A stretch of DNA of 64,000 nucleotides from contig JADFDQ010000006.1 of the NCBI GenBank assembly GCA_018262705.1, forward strand, positions 62,001 through 126,000, written 5' to 3'. The notes under the pieces were generated by a model, which did not search any database, was not told the DNA's origin, and worked only from the letters and a program-made list of their open reading frames with translations. This document shows positions 33,414 through 43,800 of the stretch, one piece after another. Positions within the stretch are counted from its first letter, which is position 1. Every line of letters starts with the position of its first letter. This DNA comes from Xanthomonas sp. GTDB lineage: Bacteria > Pseudomonadota > Gammaproteobacteria > Xanthomonadales > Xanthomonadaceae. Made by a program: the position numbers and the translations under genes.

Positions 33414-33899
33414 ATGGCCGTCATCCCGCTTCCCGCCGCGCCCACGCTGGCCCGTTTCCTCGGGCCGGTGCGCCCTGCCCCGCGCCTGCATCCATTGCCA
33501 GTTGGCGGGGTGCGGGTGGCGCTGGGGTTTCCGTCGCCGGCCGAGGATTTTCAGGACGATGGCATCGATCTGAATCAGCTTTTGGTGCGCAATCCGCCGG
33601 CCACCTTCCTGTACCGGGCCGAAGGCTGGTCGATGCTGCACGCCGGCATCTGCGATGGCGACATTCTGCTGGTGGATCGCAGCGTGGCGCCGCAGGACGG
33701 CGATGTGGTGATCGCCACCTGGGACGGCAATGCGCCCACCTGCAAGGTGCTGCGCGTCTGCATGGATCATCTGGAGCTGCACAGCCGCAACCCGCATGTG
33801 CCGCATATCGTGCTGCCGCCCGAGACCGAGGCCGAGGTCTTTGCCGTGGTCGGCGTGGTGCGGCAGATGCAGCGCAAGCACGGGAAAGTCGGACGCTAG
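33414..33899 (+). CDS. umuD: UmuD, self-cleaving subunit of DNA polymerase V
   Basis: A 161-residue LexA-family protein that, after RecA-stimulated self-cleavage, forms UmuD'2C. The catalytic dyad is S73 (EGWSMLHAG) and K111 (PTCKVLR). The cleavage region aligns with E. coli (GFPSPAEDF), with the same 36-residue distance to the serine, but the scissile bond is L37-G38 rather than the usual Ala/Cys-Gly. The ATG at 33414 follows the LexA box by about 50 bases. umuC starts on the base after its stop. Confidence 0.93.
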   Translation: MAVIPLPAAPTLARFLGPVRPAPRLHPLPVGGVRVALGFPSPAEDFQDDGIDLNQLLVRNPPATFLYRAEGWSMLHAGICDGDILLVDRSVAPQDGDVVIATWDGNAPTCKVLRVCMDHLELHSRNPHVPHIVLPPETEAEVFAVVGVVRQMQRKHGKVGR

Positions 33900-35186
33900 A
33901 TGTTTGCCCTGATCGACGGCAACAACTTCTACGCCAGCTGCGAACGGGTGTTTCAGCCGGCGCTACGCGGCAAGCCGCTGATCGTGCTGTCCAACAACGA
34001 CGGTTGCGCGATTGCCCGAAGCGATGAAGCCAAGGCGCTGGGCATCACCATGGGCCAGCCGCTGCACGAGATTGCGCCGCGCATCCGCAAAGTGCTCGCC
34101 GTGCGTTCGGCCAATTTCACCCTGTACGGCGACATGAGCGCGCGGGTGGGCGCAGTGCTGCGCGAGTCGGTTGCCCGGATCGAGCCGTACAGCATCGACG
34201 AGTCTTTCCTCGACCTGTCGCCGATCCGGGATCGGTTGGAATTTTCCCGCGACCTGCGCGAGCGCGTGCAGCGCTGGATCGGGATTCCCAACTGCGTCGG
34301 CATCGGCCCGACCAAGACCCTGGCCAAGCTCGGCAACTTCGTGGCGAAAAATGCCATCCGCAAACCGGGCAGCTACCCCGCCGAACTGGGCGGCGTGGCG
34401 GATTTGTCGGCGCTGACCAAGGGCGCGTTGGAAGACATTCTGGAAGCCACGCCGGTCAATGAACTGTGGGGCGTGGGCCGCAAGTGGACGGCGCGCTTGC
34501 AGCAGATCGGCGTGCGCACCGCGCTGGATCTGCGCAATGCGCCGCGGGACCGAATTCTGGAACGCTTCGGGGTGGTGCTGGCCCGCACCCAGCGCGAGCT
34601 GATGGGGATTTCCTGCATCGCGCTGGAAGAGGTTGAAGCCGACCGCCAGCAGATTTTGGTCAGCCGTTCCTTCGGCAACCGCGTGGACGACCACGCCGCC
34701 GTCGGCCAAGCGCTGGCGACCTTCGCCCAGCGTGCCTGCGAAAAATTGCGCAAGCGCGATCTGGTGGCCGCGGCCGTGGGCGTGTTCGCCCACACCGACA
34801 CCTTCAAGCCCAGCCTGCCGCAGCACTTCCCCAGCCACACGGCGATGCTGCCGCGTCCGACCGCGGACACGCGCCTTGTGCTGGAACGGGTGAGCGAGCT
34901 ACGGCGCGGACTGCTGCGCCACGGCTGCGCCTACAAGAAGGCCGGCGTGTGGCTGTTCGACCTGGCCCGTCCCAGCGCGCTGCAGGGTGACCTGTTCACC
35001 CCGGCCACGCAGGGCAACCCGCGCCTGATGGCCACCGTCGACGCCATCAACCGCCGTTTCGGCCGCAACACGCTGGGCCTTGCCGCCACCGGCTGGCGTG
35101 AAGAACCTGATTGGGGCATGCGCCAGCTGCACCTGTCGCCGTGCTACACCACCAAGGCGAGCGAACTGCCGAAGGTGCGGTGTTGA
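33900..35186 (+). CDS. umuC: UmuC, catalytic subunit of Y-family DNA polymerase V
   Basis: A translesion polymerase used in SOS mutagenesis. The 428-residue protein has the Y-family catalytic carboxylates: D6 (ALIDGNNFY) and D100/E101 (YSIDESFLDL). The thumb/HhH motif (NELWGVGRKWTARLQQIG) and a little-finger domain with a C-terminal UmuC extension follow. It is encoded with no gap after umuD and shares the LexA-controlled promoter. Confidence 0.96.
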   Translation: MFALIDGNNFYASCERVFQPALRGKPLIVLSNNDGCAIARSDEAKALGITMGQPLHEIAPRIRKVLAVRSANFTLYGDMSARVGAVLRESVARIEPYSIDESFLDLSPIRDRLEFSRDLRERVQRWIGIPNCVGIGPTKTLAKLGNFVAKNAIRKPGSYPAELGGVADLSALTKGALEDILEATPVNELWGVGRKWTARLQQIGVRTALDLRNAPRDRILERFGVVLARTQRELMGISCIALEEVEADRQQILVSRSFGNRVDDHAAVGQALATFAQRACEKLRKRDLVAAAVGVFAHTDTFKPSLPQHFPSHTAMLPRPTADTRLVLERVSELRRGLLRHGCAYKKAGVWLFDLARPSALQGDLFTPATQGNPRLMATVDAINRRFGRNTLGLAATGWREEPDWGMRQLHLSPCYTTKASELPKVRC

Positions 35187-35308
35187 GGCCCGGTACCAGT
35201 GAGCTGGCCGTGACATCTTTTCCTGTTTCCGTTCTCGCGGCTGGTGCACCTGGCGACGTTCCCGGTCTGGTATCTGTGGCGCCCCTACCAGCTCGTGATC
35301 CGCAACCG

Positions 35309-37228
35309 CTAGCCGCCCGGGGCGGTGCCGCGGTTTCCTGCCGGAGTTCCGATCCTTTCCGACAGTTTCCCGTGCCTGTTGGCCGGCGAAGTCAGCGCCT
35401 TGTCCACGGATTCCGGCACGCTCCAGAGTTCGATCGACCGTTTGGCGCGCGACAGCGCCGTGTAGAGCAGCTGGCGCAGCAGCAGGGGCGATGCCGGGTC
35501 CGGCGGCAGCAGAACCGCGACGTGGGCATATTCGGAGCCTTGGCTCTTGTGCACGGTCAGCGCGAAGGCGTCTTCGTGCGTCGGCAGGGTGATCGGGTCG
35601 AACAGGCGAACGCCCTGCTCCGTTTCGCCCGACGCCGCTGCTTGCAGCGCGTCGTCCGCGGCTGCATCGAAGGCGATCCGAAGCACCGTCCGCCCGGCTT
35701 CCTCGACCGCGATGCAGATGCCGACATCGCCGTTGTACAGCCGCGCGGCAGGGTCATTACGGGTCACGATGACGCAGCGGCCCGGATACCACGCACGCCC
35801 CTCCCATTCCGACAGGGCCGGCCAGCCGGCGCGCAACCGCGCGGCGATGGCGGCCCCCAGCTGCTGCGCGCCGAACGGCCCTTCACGCATCGCGCACAGC
35901 AATTGCTGGCCGCGCAGAGCGTCCAGCCGTGCCGTCAGCGTGGAGGCATCGGCCGCCACCGGCAGGTGCACCTGCGCCGCCTCCAGCGCGCGTTGCAGCC
36001 GGCGCGTCCAGTCGACGATTCTGGGACGCAGGCCGGCGCGTTCGCCCACCGCATGGACGACCGCAGCCGGTCGGCCATCGACCCGGGTCAGCGCCGCCGA
36101 GGCGATGGCGCGGTCGAACGCTTCCACGTCGCCCGACTGCACGGCGACATGGACGGGAACCAGCGCCACATCGGCGCGGAAGCAGTGCGTCAGCCGCACC
36201 AGATCGTCGCGTGGATCCGCTTCCAGCGCATTGACGATGTCCATCATGATCGAACCGGTGCCGACCGAAGTGAGCTGGTCGGCGTCGCCCACCAAAATCA
36301 GCACGGCGTCTTCCCGCAGCGCCTCCAGCAAGGCGCGCAGCAGGCCCAGGTCCAGCATCGAGGCTTCGTCGATCACCACGATGTCGGCGGGCAGCGGTTC
36401 TCCCGCATGAAAGCCGAAACCGCCGTGGCGACCGCGGCTGCCCAGCAACCGGTGCACGGTCGCCGCATCGGCCGCCAGCGCGGCCTGCAGAAACGGCTCC
36501 CAGGCTTCGCCAATGGGCCGCTCGCCGGTACGCAGCCGCTGCGCGCCGGCGCGCAACGCCTGGCTCAACCGCTGCGCCGCTTTTCCGGTGGGCGCGGCGA
36601 TCCGCAGCTGCGGCAGGCTGCCGGTCCGGGCTCGATGGTCGCGCGCCAATCCCAGCAACATGCGCAGCACGGTGGTGGTCTTGCCGGTTCCCGGACCGCC
36701 GGTCAGCACCAGCAGTTTCTTGCCGACCCCCTGCACGACGGCGGCGCGCTGTTGCGCTTCTTCCTCGGTCCAGCTGCCGTTGAACAGGACGCGCAGATCG
36801 TCGTCGCTCAACGCGGCGGTCGGGCGCGTTCGGCTTCGGCGACGCTGCGCCAGACGCGCAGCCACGGCGACTTCCGCGCGGTAGTTGCGCAGCAGGTACA
36901 GGTATTCGCCATCCCGCACGAACGGGCGCGTCGGCGCCGGATCGATAGCGGCGTTTGCTACCAGCGGACTGGCTTCCAGCGCCTTGCGCTCGTCTTCGGT
37001 CAAAGCCGCACGGCCGTTTTCATCGACACGGGAAAACCGCCAGGCCGTGTCGCCGTGACCTTCGGCCAGGCTGGCCCAGCCACCGGCCAGCGCTGCGGCT
37101 TCTCCGCCGCCATGCGCGATTATCCAGCGGTGCACGGCGCGGTCGAGCTCACGCCAGGCTTCCGGGAGCGCCTTGGCGGAGGCGTCAACGCCGAACCCGA
37201 ACCTTTCTCCGGCGACGCGCACGTTCAT
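35309..37228 (-). CDS. recD: Exodeoxyribonuclease V alpha subunit RecD
   Basis: The fast 5'-to-3' helicase of RecBCD. The 639-residue superfamily 1 helicase shows Walker A GGPGTGKTTT, motif II DEASM, the GDADQLTSVGTG motif III, and the late motifs FALTVHKSQGSEY and YTALSRAK. Its start overlaps the recB stop by four bases. It is the last gene of the recC-recB-recD operon. The final 20 residues are a poorly conserved tail. Confidence 0.96.
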   Translation of the reverse strand: MNVRVAGERFGFGVDASAKALPEAWRELDRAVHRWIIAHGGGEAAALAGGWASLAEGHGDTAWRFSRVDENGRAALTEDERKALEASPLVANAAIDPAPTRPFVRDGEYLYLLRNYRAEVAVAARLAQRRRSRTRPTAALSDDDLRVLFNGSWTEEEAQQRAAVVQGVGKKLLVLTGGPGTGKTTTVLRMLLGLARDHRARTGSLPQLRIAAPTGKAAQRLSQALRAGAQRLRTGERPIGEAWEPFLQAALAADAATVHRLLGSRGRHGGFGFHAGEPLPADIVVIDEASMLDLGLLRALLEALREDAVLILVGDADQLTSVGTGSIMMDIVNALEADPRDDLVRLTHCFRADVALVPVHVAVQSGDVEAFDRAIASAALTRVDGRPAAVVHAVGERAGLRPRIVDWTRRLQRALEAAQVHLPVAADASTLTARLDALRGQQLLCAMREGPFGAQQLGAAIAARLRAGWPALSEWEGRAWYPGRCVIVTRNDPAARLYNGDVGICIAVEEAGRTVLRIAFDAAADDALQAAASGETEQGVRLFDPITLPTHEDAFALTVHKSQGSEYAHVAVLLPPDPASPLLLRQLLYTALSRAKRSIELWSVPESVDKALTSPANRHGKLSERIGTPAGNRGTAPGG

Positions 37229-40200
37229 GCCGCCTCCCGCAGCGTCGGGCCCAGCACGGCCTGCACCGCATCCAGAACCTCGTCATTGAAGCGGTGGTGC
37301 CAGACGCCGCACGCCGTTCCGTCCGGCAATTGCAGGCCCACCGCGCGGATGAACAGATACCAGCAGTCGCCCAGATGCCGATCGCGCCGATACGCCACGC
37401 CCAGACGCTCGCGCAGGTAACGCTCGGTGGCGATGGTGTACAGCAATGCCTGGAAGCGGTAGCGGTCGCCGTGCATCGTTTCTTCCAACTGACCGCCCAC
37501 ATAGCGCCTGAGGTCAGGGCTATCCGCGCTGCCAAGTCGGTTCCCCTTGTAGTCCAGCACGTGGCATTTGCCTTCATGCTCGAACAACAGATCGATCTTG
37601 CCGTTCATCAGCCCTGCCAGGGTCTGGTTTCGCGTCGGCACCAACTGCGGCTCGCCATGCGCTTCACAGGCTGCGCGCAGCGCTTGCAAGGTGGCGCCAT
37701 CGAGCAGGTAGTTGAACTCCATTTCGGCGCGCATCCGGTCGCCGGCCAGATCGATCAGCCGAGGACCATCCGGTTTCCCCAGGGGCGTTTCCACGACCGC
37801 CTGCAGACGCTGCGCCAGAAGATCCGGCAAGGGCCTCGCATCGAACCGCACGCCGTTGTCGCGCAGCGCCCGTTCGATCAGATCCTTCTGTTCAAGCAGG
37901 GAAACCCCGGGAAGGCGGTGCTCGAAAATGGCATGCACGGCGTTGCCGAACTCGCGCCCGGCGATCCACGCCAGACTCGTCAATTCCGGATGCACCAGCG
38001 GCTGCGTTGACGCCGGATCGAGGCGTTCGCCGGGTTCCCCGGTTGCAACGCCCGCGTCTTCAGGAAGATCCGCGTCCGACGATTCCAACGCCAGCTCATC
38101 GTCCGCCGCGCGCTCTTCCTCGCCGCCCGGCGCACGCCCGATGCCGAGCGTCGAGAAGCTGTGGCGCATCGGCAGCGGACCCGACGGTGCCGACGGCAGC
38201 GGCCGCGCCGAACGCGCTTCCCCGGTGCCGGTGTCGCCCGCCCAGCGCAGGCCTTCGTGCGCCTGCCAGCCGGGCTGGCGCAGGATGCCGGGCGTACCGC
38301 CATCGCCCTGCTGCCACAGTTTGGACAGCTCCAGCGTATTGAGCGGAACGTCATCATTCCACTTCTTCCCGATGCTCACCTGCGGCGACACGCTCCACAC
38401 GTGGCAGGCATGCACCGCGCGGGTCAGCGCGACGTACAACATCCGGAAGCGTTCTTCGAATTCCTGCCGCTTCACGATCTGCCTGGCCTGGTTTTCGACG
38501 AGGTATTTGCCGCGACCGTCTTCCGTGGCGAGCAGGCAGACGCCGGTCTCCGCCGGCCTTGGCCTTTTGTGCTTCCACATCAGCGGCAGGAACACCACGC
38601 CGAATTCCAGCCCCTTGCTGACGTGCAGCGTCATCAGCTGCACCCGTTCAGCATCCGACTCCAGCCTCAGCGCGCGTGCATCGGCGGCATCCTCGTCGTC
38701 GGCAAAGCCCTGCATCTGGTCGGCAAACCACGCCATCAGCCGTTCGCCGCCCGCGCCACAATCCACCCAAGCCTGCTGCAGCAGTTCGCCGAGGTGGCGC
38801 AGGTCGGTCAGGATGCGTTCGCCCTGCACGGTTGCCAGCAGGCGCGGCGCGTGCAGCTCCAACAACCTGCCCACGACGGCCAGTGGTCCCCTGGACGCGA
38901 GCGCGGCGTGCAGTTCGTGAAAATGCCTGGCGCAGCCGTCCCAGGCGGCGGCATCGTGGCGCAACTGCTGAATGCCGGCCAGGCTCGCGCCCCACAGCCG
39001 GGTTGCCAGCGCGGCGCGAAGGCTGCGCGGATTGTCCGCATGCAGCGCCGCATGCAGGACGAGGCGCAGCTCGCGGGCGGCATCGGAATCGAACACGCTT
39101 TTCAGCGAAGTCACCGCGCAGGGCACGCCGCGGCGCCTGAGCAGATCCGACAATTTGGCGATGTGACCGTGATTGGGCAACAGGACGGCGATGTCGCCCG
39201 GCCTCAGCGGGGCATCGCCGATCCGGTAGCCGTCTTCGGAAAGCGCCGTGACGATCTGTCCGGCGCAGGCGCACAGCGCAAGATCTTCCAGATCGGTGGC
39301 GCCCTCGGGTGCATCCAGTTCGTGAAACACCAGCGGACGCTGCACCGGCTGCCCCGTCCTTGCCGAACGCAGCGGCTTGCCATCGCATCTGGAGCTGGCT
39401 TGTACGCGCTGGAATTCGATTCCGGCCCCTGCGTCCACGGGCCCCAGCCTGGTTCCGGTGATTTCATGGAAGCGGTTGACCGCTTCCACGTAGGCGCGGC
39501 TGGAACGGTAGTTGGTGTCCAGCGTCAGTCGCGCGTCCGGCGCCACCGTTTGCTTGGCGCGTTCGTAGGTCTGGATGTCGCCGCCGCGGAAACGATAGAT
39601 CGCCTGTTTGGGATCGCCGATCAGCACCAGTCGTCCGCGCCGACCGCGGTCGGGTCCGGTGTAGATCTCATCGAGGATGCCGTACTGCAGCGGATCGGTG
39701 TCCTGGAATTCGTCCACCAGCGCCACCGGCCAGGCGGCATGCAGCGCATCGGCCAACGCGCGGCGACCGGAACCGTCCGGCTGCAGGGCGACGTGAACGG
39801 TTTGCAGAAGCTGATCGAACGTCGATTGATTGGCCGCGTTCAGCCGCGCCTGCATCGCCCGCTGGCACCAGCGCTGGGCGGCGACGAGGAAACGGCGAAA
39901 CGCTGCGCGTCCGGCGCGATCGAGATCCAGCACAGGCAACGCCGTCGCGAGCCCCTCCGAGCACTCCAACAACCTCAGGACATCCGGATCGTTTTGTCCG
40001 TCCTTGTTGACGCCGGTCATCGGCCTGGCGTTGCCCAGCACGGCGTGGTGCATGCACAGGACATCGCCAAGTTCCCCGTCGGCCGATTCCAATGCATCGG
40101 CCAATGCGCTCCATGCTTTCCTGATATTCGATCTCGCGCCCAGCAAACCGGGCCGATTCAGGACCGAACGCAGCGTTTCCGCAAATGCGGACGGATCGCC

Positions 40201-40899
40201 AACGATGCGCCCAATGCCCGCCAGCACCGCTGCTCGCGGCAGGGCTTCCACCGCCACCTCGGGCCGCATCAGGACCGAGTTGTATTTTTCAAGATCCTTG
40301 CGCGTCAGACGCTCGGGCGCGCCATCCTTGTTGCAAATCGCGTGCGCCAGCACCACCAGCTCGTCTGCCGCATCGCCCTGGGTGACGACTCGCCACAGAT
40401 CATCCACCAAAGCCCGCTCCAGCGACTTGACGTCGATCAGGCTCCGACCGCGAAACAGCGCGCCGGCAGCGAACGGATGCTCGGCCAGAATGCGCACGCA
40501 CAGTGCGTGCAGGGTCGAGATCGGTGCGCTGTCGAACTCGGCCAGAGCGGCCTGCATCCGCGCCACGTCGGCGGATTTCCTTGCCTCGCCTTCCGCCCAG
40601 CGGCGGTGCAGCCATCCGCCGTCGGCGGCCGACTCTGCGCGCTCGCCGGGGGCGGTCGGCTTATCGGCTTGCGCCAGCGCCCACAGCAGTTTTCCGCGCA
40701 AGCGTTCCGACAGCTCCGCCGCCGCTGCCTTGGTGAACGTGCTCACGACGATCTGCCGCGGCGACAGCCCCTGCTCCAGCAACAGGCGCAGGTACAGCGC
40801 GGCAATGGTCCAGGTCTTGCCGGTGCCGGCGCTGGCCTCGACCAGGCTGCGGCCACCCGGCGCCAGAGGCAGGACGGACCAATCGCGGACCGTGGTCAT
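37225..40899 (-). CDS. recB: Exodeoxyribonuclease V beta subunit RecB
   Basis: A 3'-to-5' helicase and the single nuclease of RecBCD, which processes double-strand ends and loads RecA after Chi. The 1224-residue protein has the UvrD-type Walker A EASAGTGKTWTIAAL at the N-terminus, the helicase motifs DEFQDTDPLQYGI and LMTLHVSKGLEFGVVFLP, and the C-terminal RecB nuclease domain with GNAVHAIFEH and the DYKGN catalytic motif. It overlaps recC at its start and recD at its end by four bases each. Confidence 0.97.
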   Translation of the reverse strand: MTTVRDWSVLPLAPGGRSLVEASAGTGKTWTIAALYLRLLLEQGLSPRQIVVSTFTKAAAAELSERLRGKLLWALAQADKPTAPGERAESAADGGWLHRRWAEGEARKSADVARMQAALAEFDSAPISTLHALCVRILAEHPFAAGALFRGRSLIDVKSLERALVDDLWRVVTQGDAADELVVLAHAICNKDGAPERLTRKDLEKYNSVLMRPEVAVEALPRAAVLAGIGRIVGDPSAFAETLRSVLNRPGLLGARSNIRKAWSALADALESADGELGDVLCMHHAVLGNARPMTGVNKDGQNDPDVLRLLECSEGLATALPVLDLDRAGRAAFRRFLVAAQRWCQRAMQARLNAANQSTFDQLLQTVHVALQPDGSGRRALADALHAAWPVALVDEFQDTDPLQYGILDEIYTGPDRGRRGRLVLIGDPKQAIYRFRGGDIQTYERAKQTVAPDARLTLDTNYRSSRAYVEAVNRFHEITGTRLGPVDAGAGIEFQRVQASSRCDGKPLRSARTGQPVQRPLVFHELDAPEGATDLEDLALCACAGQIVTALSEDGYRIGDAPLRPGDIAVLLPNHGHIAKLSDLLRRRGVPCAVTSLKSVFDSDAARELRLVLHAALHADNPRSLRAALATRLWGASLAGIQQLRHDAAAWDGCARHFHELHAALASRGPLAVVGRLLELHAPRLLATVQGERILTDLRHLGELLQQAWVDCGAGGERLMAWFADQMQGFADDEDAADARALRLESDAERVQLMTLHVSKGLEFGVVFLPLMWKHKRPRPAETGVCLLATEDGRGKYLVENQARQIVKRQEFEERFRMLYVALTRAVHACHVWSVSPQVSIGKKWNDDVPLNTLELSKLWQQGDGGTPGILRQPGWQAHEGLRWAGDTGTGEARSARPLPSAPSGPLPMRHSFSTLGIGRAPGGEEERAADDELALESSDADLPEDAGVATGEPGERLDPASTQPLVHPELTSLAWIAGREFGNAVHAIFEHRLPGVSLLEQKDLIERALRDNGVRFDARPLPDLLAQRLQAVVETPLGKPDGPRLIDLAGDRMRAEMEFNYLLDGATLQALRAACEAHGEPQLVPTRNQTLAGLMNGKIDLLFEHEGKCHVLDYKGNRLGSADSPDLRRYVGGQLEETMHGDRYRFQALLYTIATERYLRERLGVAYRRDRHLGDCWYLFIRAVGLQLPDGTACGVWHHRFNDEVLDAVQAVLGPTLREAA

Positions 40900-43800
40900 G
40901 CCGCGTCCTCCACGCGTTCATCCATTGCGTCCATCAACATCAGCTCGTTGAGCAGTCGCGCATCTTCGAACAGCATCCCGAGCGCCTTGCCGTCCGGATC
41001 CATGGTGCGATCGCCGAACACGAAGTCGCCTTCCAGCAGGCGCGCGTAGCCGGGCGCGTAGTCGCGTTCGCCCGTCGATCCGAAACCGCCTTGCCACGCA
41101 TTCCTGGCCGCATTGCCCATCGCCTCCGGCGCTTTGTCCGTTCCATCCGCCAGATCCTTGCCCTTCTGTTTTTCGTAGGCATGCAATGCCGCCCAGCCGC
41201 TCTTCGGATAAAAGCGCGAGAGGCCGGCGCGTCCCAACCGCCAAAGTTCGACCAGGATGCCGATGCGACGCCGCAGGTCGGCATCCATGCCTGCCCGAGC
41301 CTGTGCGTTGCTGGCGCAATAGCTCGCATCCCAAGCGTTGACCTTGTCGACAAACCCCGGCTCGCCTTCGGCCAGTACGGTCAGGCGCACCGGTGCAGGA
41401 TCGCCCGCATCCGCACGCTGCAGGCGCAACAGCGCCCAGTGCAGAAAGGCCGGCACGCGATCCTTGAAGCCCAGGTCTCCGGATTTTTTCAAACGGTGTT
41501 TTTCATTTCCAGGATCGGGAAAAGCAAACACGATCTGCTCCCCGTGGCTTGCCCCATCGGATCCGGCCAGCGGAAATACGTTGCGCACGATCCCGGTGAG
41601 CCGGCCCCGAGATCGCGCCGCTGCCGTGGATCGATCATCGACGGAGAACGCAATATCGATGCGAACCGCCTGCCCGACGCCACAACGCACGAATCTTGCG
41701 CTGGCGCGAGCCATGCCTGAAAGCGCATCGACCGCTTCGGCCTGTTCGCGCCACGCCAGCTGCCCCGCTTCGCCCAGCGGCAGCAGGCCGCCCTGGCTGA
41801 CCCACGCCGGTGGACTCCCATCCCACCGCCACAGCGGATCGGCGCAACTCGCGGGCAGGACGGTCTCGAAAAATACCCGCCTGGCAACCGTGTGGATGCG
41901 GGAAATGTCCTCCATCGGCTCGGCTTCCGGCAGCCGCTCGTTCTCGTCCAGCGCATCCAGCGAGAGCTGAAGACGGCTTTTGAGCAGCGCCTTGGCAGGA
42001 TCCTTGAAAAAGCCTTCCAGCTCCGACAGCGGCAAAGGCTCCGGCAGCGGCTCCGTGTCGGGCAGATCGCCATCGCGCAGCGACGGCAACGGCAGACTGC
42101 CTTCGCCGTGCATGCTGGCAAAAGCGTCCGAATACGAAAACAGCGCCGGATGCGAGCCGTCGAAATAGCGCCCATCGAAGGGCTGCAGCGGGTGCCGCAC
42201 CAGCCAGGGGCGCGGCTGGTCGTTTTCGTTGGCATCCGGCGCGACATCGGCGCCGCGATCCAGTTCGCCGAGCAGTTCGGACAGCGGCGCGGCCGGGTTG
42301 CGGTGCTTGCCGTCGCGCACGCCTTGGCCGATGAACGACAGGTGCAAGCGCTTGCGCGCCGACATCAGCGTTTCCAGGAACAGGTAGCGGTCGTCGCCCG
42401 CCACGTCGCGGTCGCCAACCCGGCGAATATGCGCCATCAAGTCGACGCCGCCGTCGGACGGCGTACGCGGGAAGGCGCCTTCGTTCAGGCCCAGCACGCA
42501 AACAACGTCGAACGGGATTGCCCGCTGCGGCACCATGCCGCAGAACGTGATGCCGCCCATCAGGAAACGCTGGCGTTCGGATGCCAAGGCCAGCGCATCG
42601 CGCAGGACGTCGCGAACCACGCACAGACGCAGCGCCGGATCCTGCCCGTTGCGCGCAGGATCGCTTGCCAGGCGTTCGATGGCGCGATGGATGACCGACA
42701 GCGCGCTGTGGGCATCGGCATCGGTCGGATCGATCCGCATCAGGGCGTCCACGCGTTCGCGGAGCTTGCCGGCCCAGACGCTGGAAGGATGCTCGCCATC
42801 GGCAAGCGCTCGCCATGCCTGAAGTTCGCGCAGCAGGCGATCCAGTCCGCCGAGCGCGGCGGCGCCCGGGCCGTCGATCCCGGTCAACGGCAGCAATCCG
42901 GTTCCGTCCGGGAGTTCGATGAAATCGGGCTGCGCCGATGCGGACGACTCGCCCATCAGATAACCGGAAAGCATCCGGTCAACCGCCCAGGCAAAGCTGA
43001 ATTCCGGCCGCGGCGGCAGCGATAGCGCCTGCTTGTGCGCGCCGTCCAGCGCCCAGGCCACCCGGCTGTGGACAAGCCACTCGGTCAGCGTGTCGACAGC
43101 ATCGGCATCCAGCGACAAAGCGCGACGCAGTTCGGCCGCCCCAAGCAGATCCACGACTTCGGCGGCGGTCAGTCGCGAAGCGCCGACCTCCAGCAGGGTT
43201 TCGAACAGGGTGAACAGCGGGTGGCTGCGCGCCTGCGGCAGGTCGGCGAGATGGTAGGGCAGTCGCCGTTCGCGCGCCGATCCCGGCTCACCGAAAACAG
43301 CGGGAATCAGCGGCAGATAGTGCTGGATATCCGGCGCCATCACCACGATGCCGCCGGCGCGCACCCCGTCATTTCCGATGGCGTCCAGCAGCGCGTCGCG
43401 CAACACTTCCAATTCCCGCTGCCGGGTGTGGCAGGCATGAACCCGCAGACTGGCATCAGTGGCCACGGATCCGTTCGTATCCTCACGCATCAACCCGGGC
43501 TGCAGCCTGCGGATACTTTCCTGCACCCGCTGCAATCGATTCTCCGGCGCCGTATCGGCCGTATCGGCGTGATGCCGAATGTCCTCACGCAGCTGATCGT
43601 CCACCAGGGATGCGAAGAAGTGCTGACCCATCCGCCCCCAGCGGGCAAGCAGCGGGTGCCCCTGTTCGCGCCAGTCGAGCGCGCTGGGGTCTTTCAGCCG
43701 ATTCGACTCGGAATCGCGGAATGCCTGCCATTGCGCCAGATCCGGCCGGTTGGCTCCATCCTCACCTTGCAGCCCCGCATAGAGTCCGCCCCAATACTCG

